A DNA stretch of 64,000 nt, taken from UBA7332 sp051652645 (GTDB lineage: Bacteria > Bacteroidota > Bacteroidia > Bacteroidales > UBA7332). Position numbers and translations under genes: made by a program. Where the stretch lies: NCBI GenBank assembly GCA_051652645.1, contig JBOFUP010000094.1:1-64000 (forward strand). Reading direction: 5' to 3'. Each line of letters begins with the position of its first letter. The first letter of the stretch is position 1. Shown in pieces: positions 62,292 through 64,000 of the stretch. Below the pieces are notes generated by a model. That model was given only the letters and a program-made list of their open reading frames with translations. It did not search any database and was not told where the DNA came from.

Positions 62292-63809
62292 ATGAATATG
62301 AGAAATTTAATTCTAGCCCTTTTCGTTCTACTATTGAGCTTATCGGTGTCAGCTCAAAACAATTTTGAGATCAAGATAGTTGCAGAGTCTAATTATCAAT
62401 GGACTGGCATTGCAATTTCAGAGAGCAATAGAATTTTTGTTAATTACCCAACATGGGATATCAAGAGTCCATTTAAGGTAGCTGAGATTATAGATGGTAA
62501 AGAGATGGCCTACCCTTCGGCTAAGGATAACAATAGGTTCGTTGCTGTGCAGAGCGTGGTAATTGATGATCTTGATCGCCTATGGATTCTAGACCCTGCA
62601 AACCCCCAATTTAGTGGAGTTGTCAATAGTGGTGCTAAACTATTCCAAGTAGATCTAAAAAGCAACAAGATTGTTCGCGAATACAAGTTCCCTAAAGAAG
62701 TTGCTCCAAGCAAAAGCTACTTGAATGATCTTAGAGTTGACACTAAAAGAGATATTGCATATATAACCGACTCTGAACTAGGTGGGATAATTGTAATAGA
62801 TATCAAGAGTGGTAAATCATACAGAGCTCTTGACAATAGCAGTAGTAAACTTCTTGCGAACCTTGAGAGCATAGAGTTCACCTCAACCGGTAAGTGGAAC
62901 AATAGAGTAAATAGTGATGGTATTGAAATATCTAAAGATGGAGAAAGATTATACTTCACTTCACTTACTGGAGATATACTATTCAGAATTCAAACATCTA
63001 TACTTAGGAATAAAGATCTTTCACCTCAACAAAGGGCAGAATCAGTAGAGATAGAAAATAAAGAGAATGTACCCACAGATGGTATGCTACTGCATGAGAA
63101 CAAACTCTATATGGCTAATCTTCCAACAGAAGGGATTTGGGAGTATGACCTAAATTCAGGCAGAGGCATTAATATTAATCTTAAAGAACCTATTCGTTGG
63201 GCTGATAGCTTTGCCAAAGATAGTGATGGGAATATATACTTTACAACCTCTCAAATAAACTACCCTATCCAGAAGAGAGAGAAATATAAAATATTTAAGA
63301 TGATGAAAAAAGAGACCGTTTACCCAAAGAGCTTCTCACATATTGGTATCACTGTTCCTAACCTAGATGAAGCAGTTAAATTCTATAGAGATGTTATGGG
63401 ATGGTATGTGATAATGCCTCCAACTATAGTAAAAGAAGAGAATGAAACGGCCATCGGTAAGATGTGCATTGATGTGTTTGGTGAAGGATGGAATACATTC
63501 CGCATTGCTCACCTAGCAACTAGTGATAAGATAGGTATTGAACTCTTTGAATTCAAACAGAGCAAAGATCAAAAACCAGTGTTCAACCCCTTCGGCACAG
63601 GACTATTTCACTACTCAGTACAAGATCCAGACATCGAAGGCCTAGTTAAACGAATTGTGGAAGCTGGTGGAAAACAACGTATGCCCATACGAGAGTACTA
63701 CCCAGGAGAAAAACCATTTCGAATGTGTTACGTAGAGGATCCTTTTGGGGTTGTCTTCGAAATATACACTCACTCGTATGAGATGACCTACTCCCAAGGA
63801 GCATATTGA
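62292..63809 (+). CDS. secreted fusion of a royal-jelly/yellow-like propeller and a VOC domain
   Basis: 505 residues. A signal peptide (LILALFVLLLSLSVSAQ) leads into a beta-propeller (about 25-335) like major royal jelly/yellow proteins and SMP-30: NRIFVNYPTWD, AVQSVVIDDLDRLWILDPANP, LNDLRVDTKRDIAYITDSELGGIIVID, DGIEISKDGERLYFTSL, DGMLLHENKLYMANL. At about 345-495 a vicinal-oxygen-chelate domain follows: SHIGITVPNLDEAVKFYRDVMGW, IGIELFEF, LFHYSVQDPDIEG and CYVEDPFGVVFEIYTHS, with H, E, H and E in the usual metal-ligand places. The junction reads FKMMKKETVYP, as if a second gene's start had been absorbed. The start could equally be the second ATG at 62298. Activity unknown. Confidence 0.85.
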   Translation: MNMRNLILALFVLLLSLSVSAQNNFEIKIVAESNYQWTGIAISESNRIFVNYPTWDIKSPFKVAEIIDGKEMAYPSAKDNNRFVAVQSVVIDDLDRLWILDPANPQFSGVVNSGAKLFQVDLKSNKIVREYKFPKEVAPSKSYLNDLRVDTKRDIAYITDSELGGIIVIDIKSGKSYRALDNSSSKLLANLESIEFTSTGKWNNRVNSDGIEISKDGERLYFTSLTGDILFRIQTSILRNKDLSPQQRAESVEIENKENVPTDGMLLHENKLYMANLPTEGIWEYDLNSGRGININLKEPIRWADSFAKDSDGNIYFTTSQINYPIQKREKYKIFKMMKKETVYPKSFSHIGITVPNLDEAVKFYRDVMGWYVIMPPTIVKEENETAIGKMCIDVFGEGWNTFRIAHLATSDKIGIELFEFKQSKDQKPVFNPFGTGLFHYSVQDPDIEGLVKRIVEAGGKQRMPIREYYPGEKPFRMCYVEDPFGVVFEIYTHSYEMTYSQGAY

Positions 63810-63860
63810 TATAACACAACGAGGGAGGAGTAATAATACTCCTCCCTCGTTGTGTTATAT
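63809..63860. terminator. bidirectional terminator after the propeller-VOC gene
   Basis: Perfect 24-bp inverted repeat (63809-63832 with 63837-63860), loop 4 nt, between convergent genes. Confidence 0.9.
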
Positions 63861-64000
63861 CTATTTCCAATCACTAGCCCCACGTAACTTCAAATCCTCA
63901 GTAAAAGCCCGAGCCTTTTTGTCAGCTATAGCCTCATCCGCTGCTGAGGCAAACGCGTGCCTATAACCATCAATTTTTCTCCACTCCCCTCTAGTAAAAT
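63861..64000 (-). CDS. 3' end of an unrecognised gene, cut by the window edge
   Basis: The minus-strand frame ending at the TAG complementary to 63861-63863 is open to the window end and reads ...FTRGEWRKIDGYRHAFASA, then ADEAIADKKARAF, then TEDLKLRGASDWK. The two-way hairpin ending at 63860 supports a gene end here. I do not recognise the family from 46 residues. Confidence 0.6.
   Translation of the reverse strand, partial: FTRGEWRKIDGYRHAFASAADEAIADKKARAFTEDLKLRGASDWK

Overview
The window looks like an ordinary chromosomal segment of an A+T-rich member of the Bacteroidales (phylum Bacteroidota). The evidence is the many -7 boxes of the form TAnnTTTG, some with a TTTG/TTG about 18-20 bp upstream, the near absence of Shine-Dalgarno sequences, the gene families present (DUF4492 before cydAB, pRiA4b/DUF6398 protein, nitrous-oxide-stimulated-promoter family, NodT-type outer membrane factors) and many secreted or lipoprotein-anchored enzymes. 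I cannot name the species. No tRNA, rRNA, CRISPR array, transposase or prophage gene was seen.

Layout. 0-3.4 kb: lysine branch and cell wall (lysC, lysA, mtgA). 3.4-6.6 kb, minus strand: a formate/nitrite channel, then a NarL-type response regulator followed by tryptophanase. 6.7-15.2 kb: housekeeping genes (dnaE, trxA, a TrhA/hemolysin III protein, grpE-dnaJ, eno) plus a probable 47-residue membrane protein on the minus strand. 15.3-19.5 kb: a large Cthe_2159-like beta-helix lipoprotein followed by a LytS-type kinase and a LytTR regulator; the lipoprotein promoter carries a pair of direct repeats 21 bp apart, the spacing expected for a LytTR operator. 19.9-25.1 kb: a secreted GH29 fucosidase, glutaminase and RecQ.

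25.4-32.0 kb, minus strand: a TetR-regulated RND efflux operon (tetR, TolC-like, membrane fusion protein, RND pump, small PII-like protein). 32.2-35.4 kb: thyA-folA-lytic transglycosylase-ogt. 35.4-45.6 kb: a pRiA4b/DUF6398 protein, a membrane M28 peptidase, a lipoprotein plus alpha-2-macroglobulin-like pair, a Cof-type phosphatase and an HU-like protein. 45.9-48.8 kb: DUF4492-cydA-cydB. 49-56.8 kb: a small HTH protein, a sugar nucleotidyltransferase, a second RND efflux operon (fusion protein, pump, NodT factor) and a DUF486 membrane protein. 56.9-64 kb: alpha-galactosidase, a 1.27-kb non-coding stretch rich in repeats, a two-domain fasciclin lipoprotein, a cysteine-rich NosR-type small protein, a secreted protein that fuses a royal-jelly/yellow-like propeller to a VOC (glyoxalase-fold) domain, and the 3' end of an unrecognised gene.

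Most gene ends are marked by unusually regular inverted repeats with arms of 12-29 bp. The most interesting unexplained signals are four exact 22-bp-spaced copies of ACGTACGT(A/G)TTT after recQ, the putative LytTR operator before the beta-helix lipoprotein, the propeller-VOC fusion, a 20-bp perfect hairpin inside the signal-peptide codons of the lytic transglycosylase, and the repeat-dense non-coding region at 59.5-60.0 kb.
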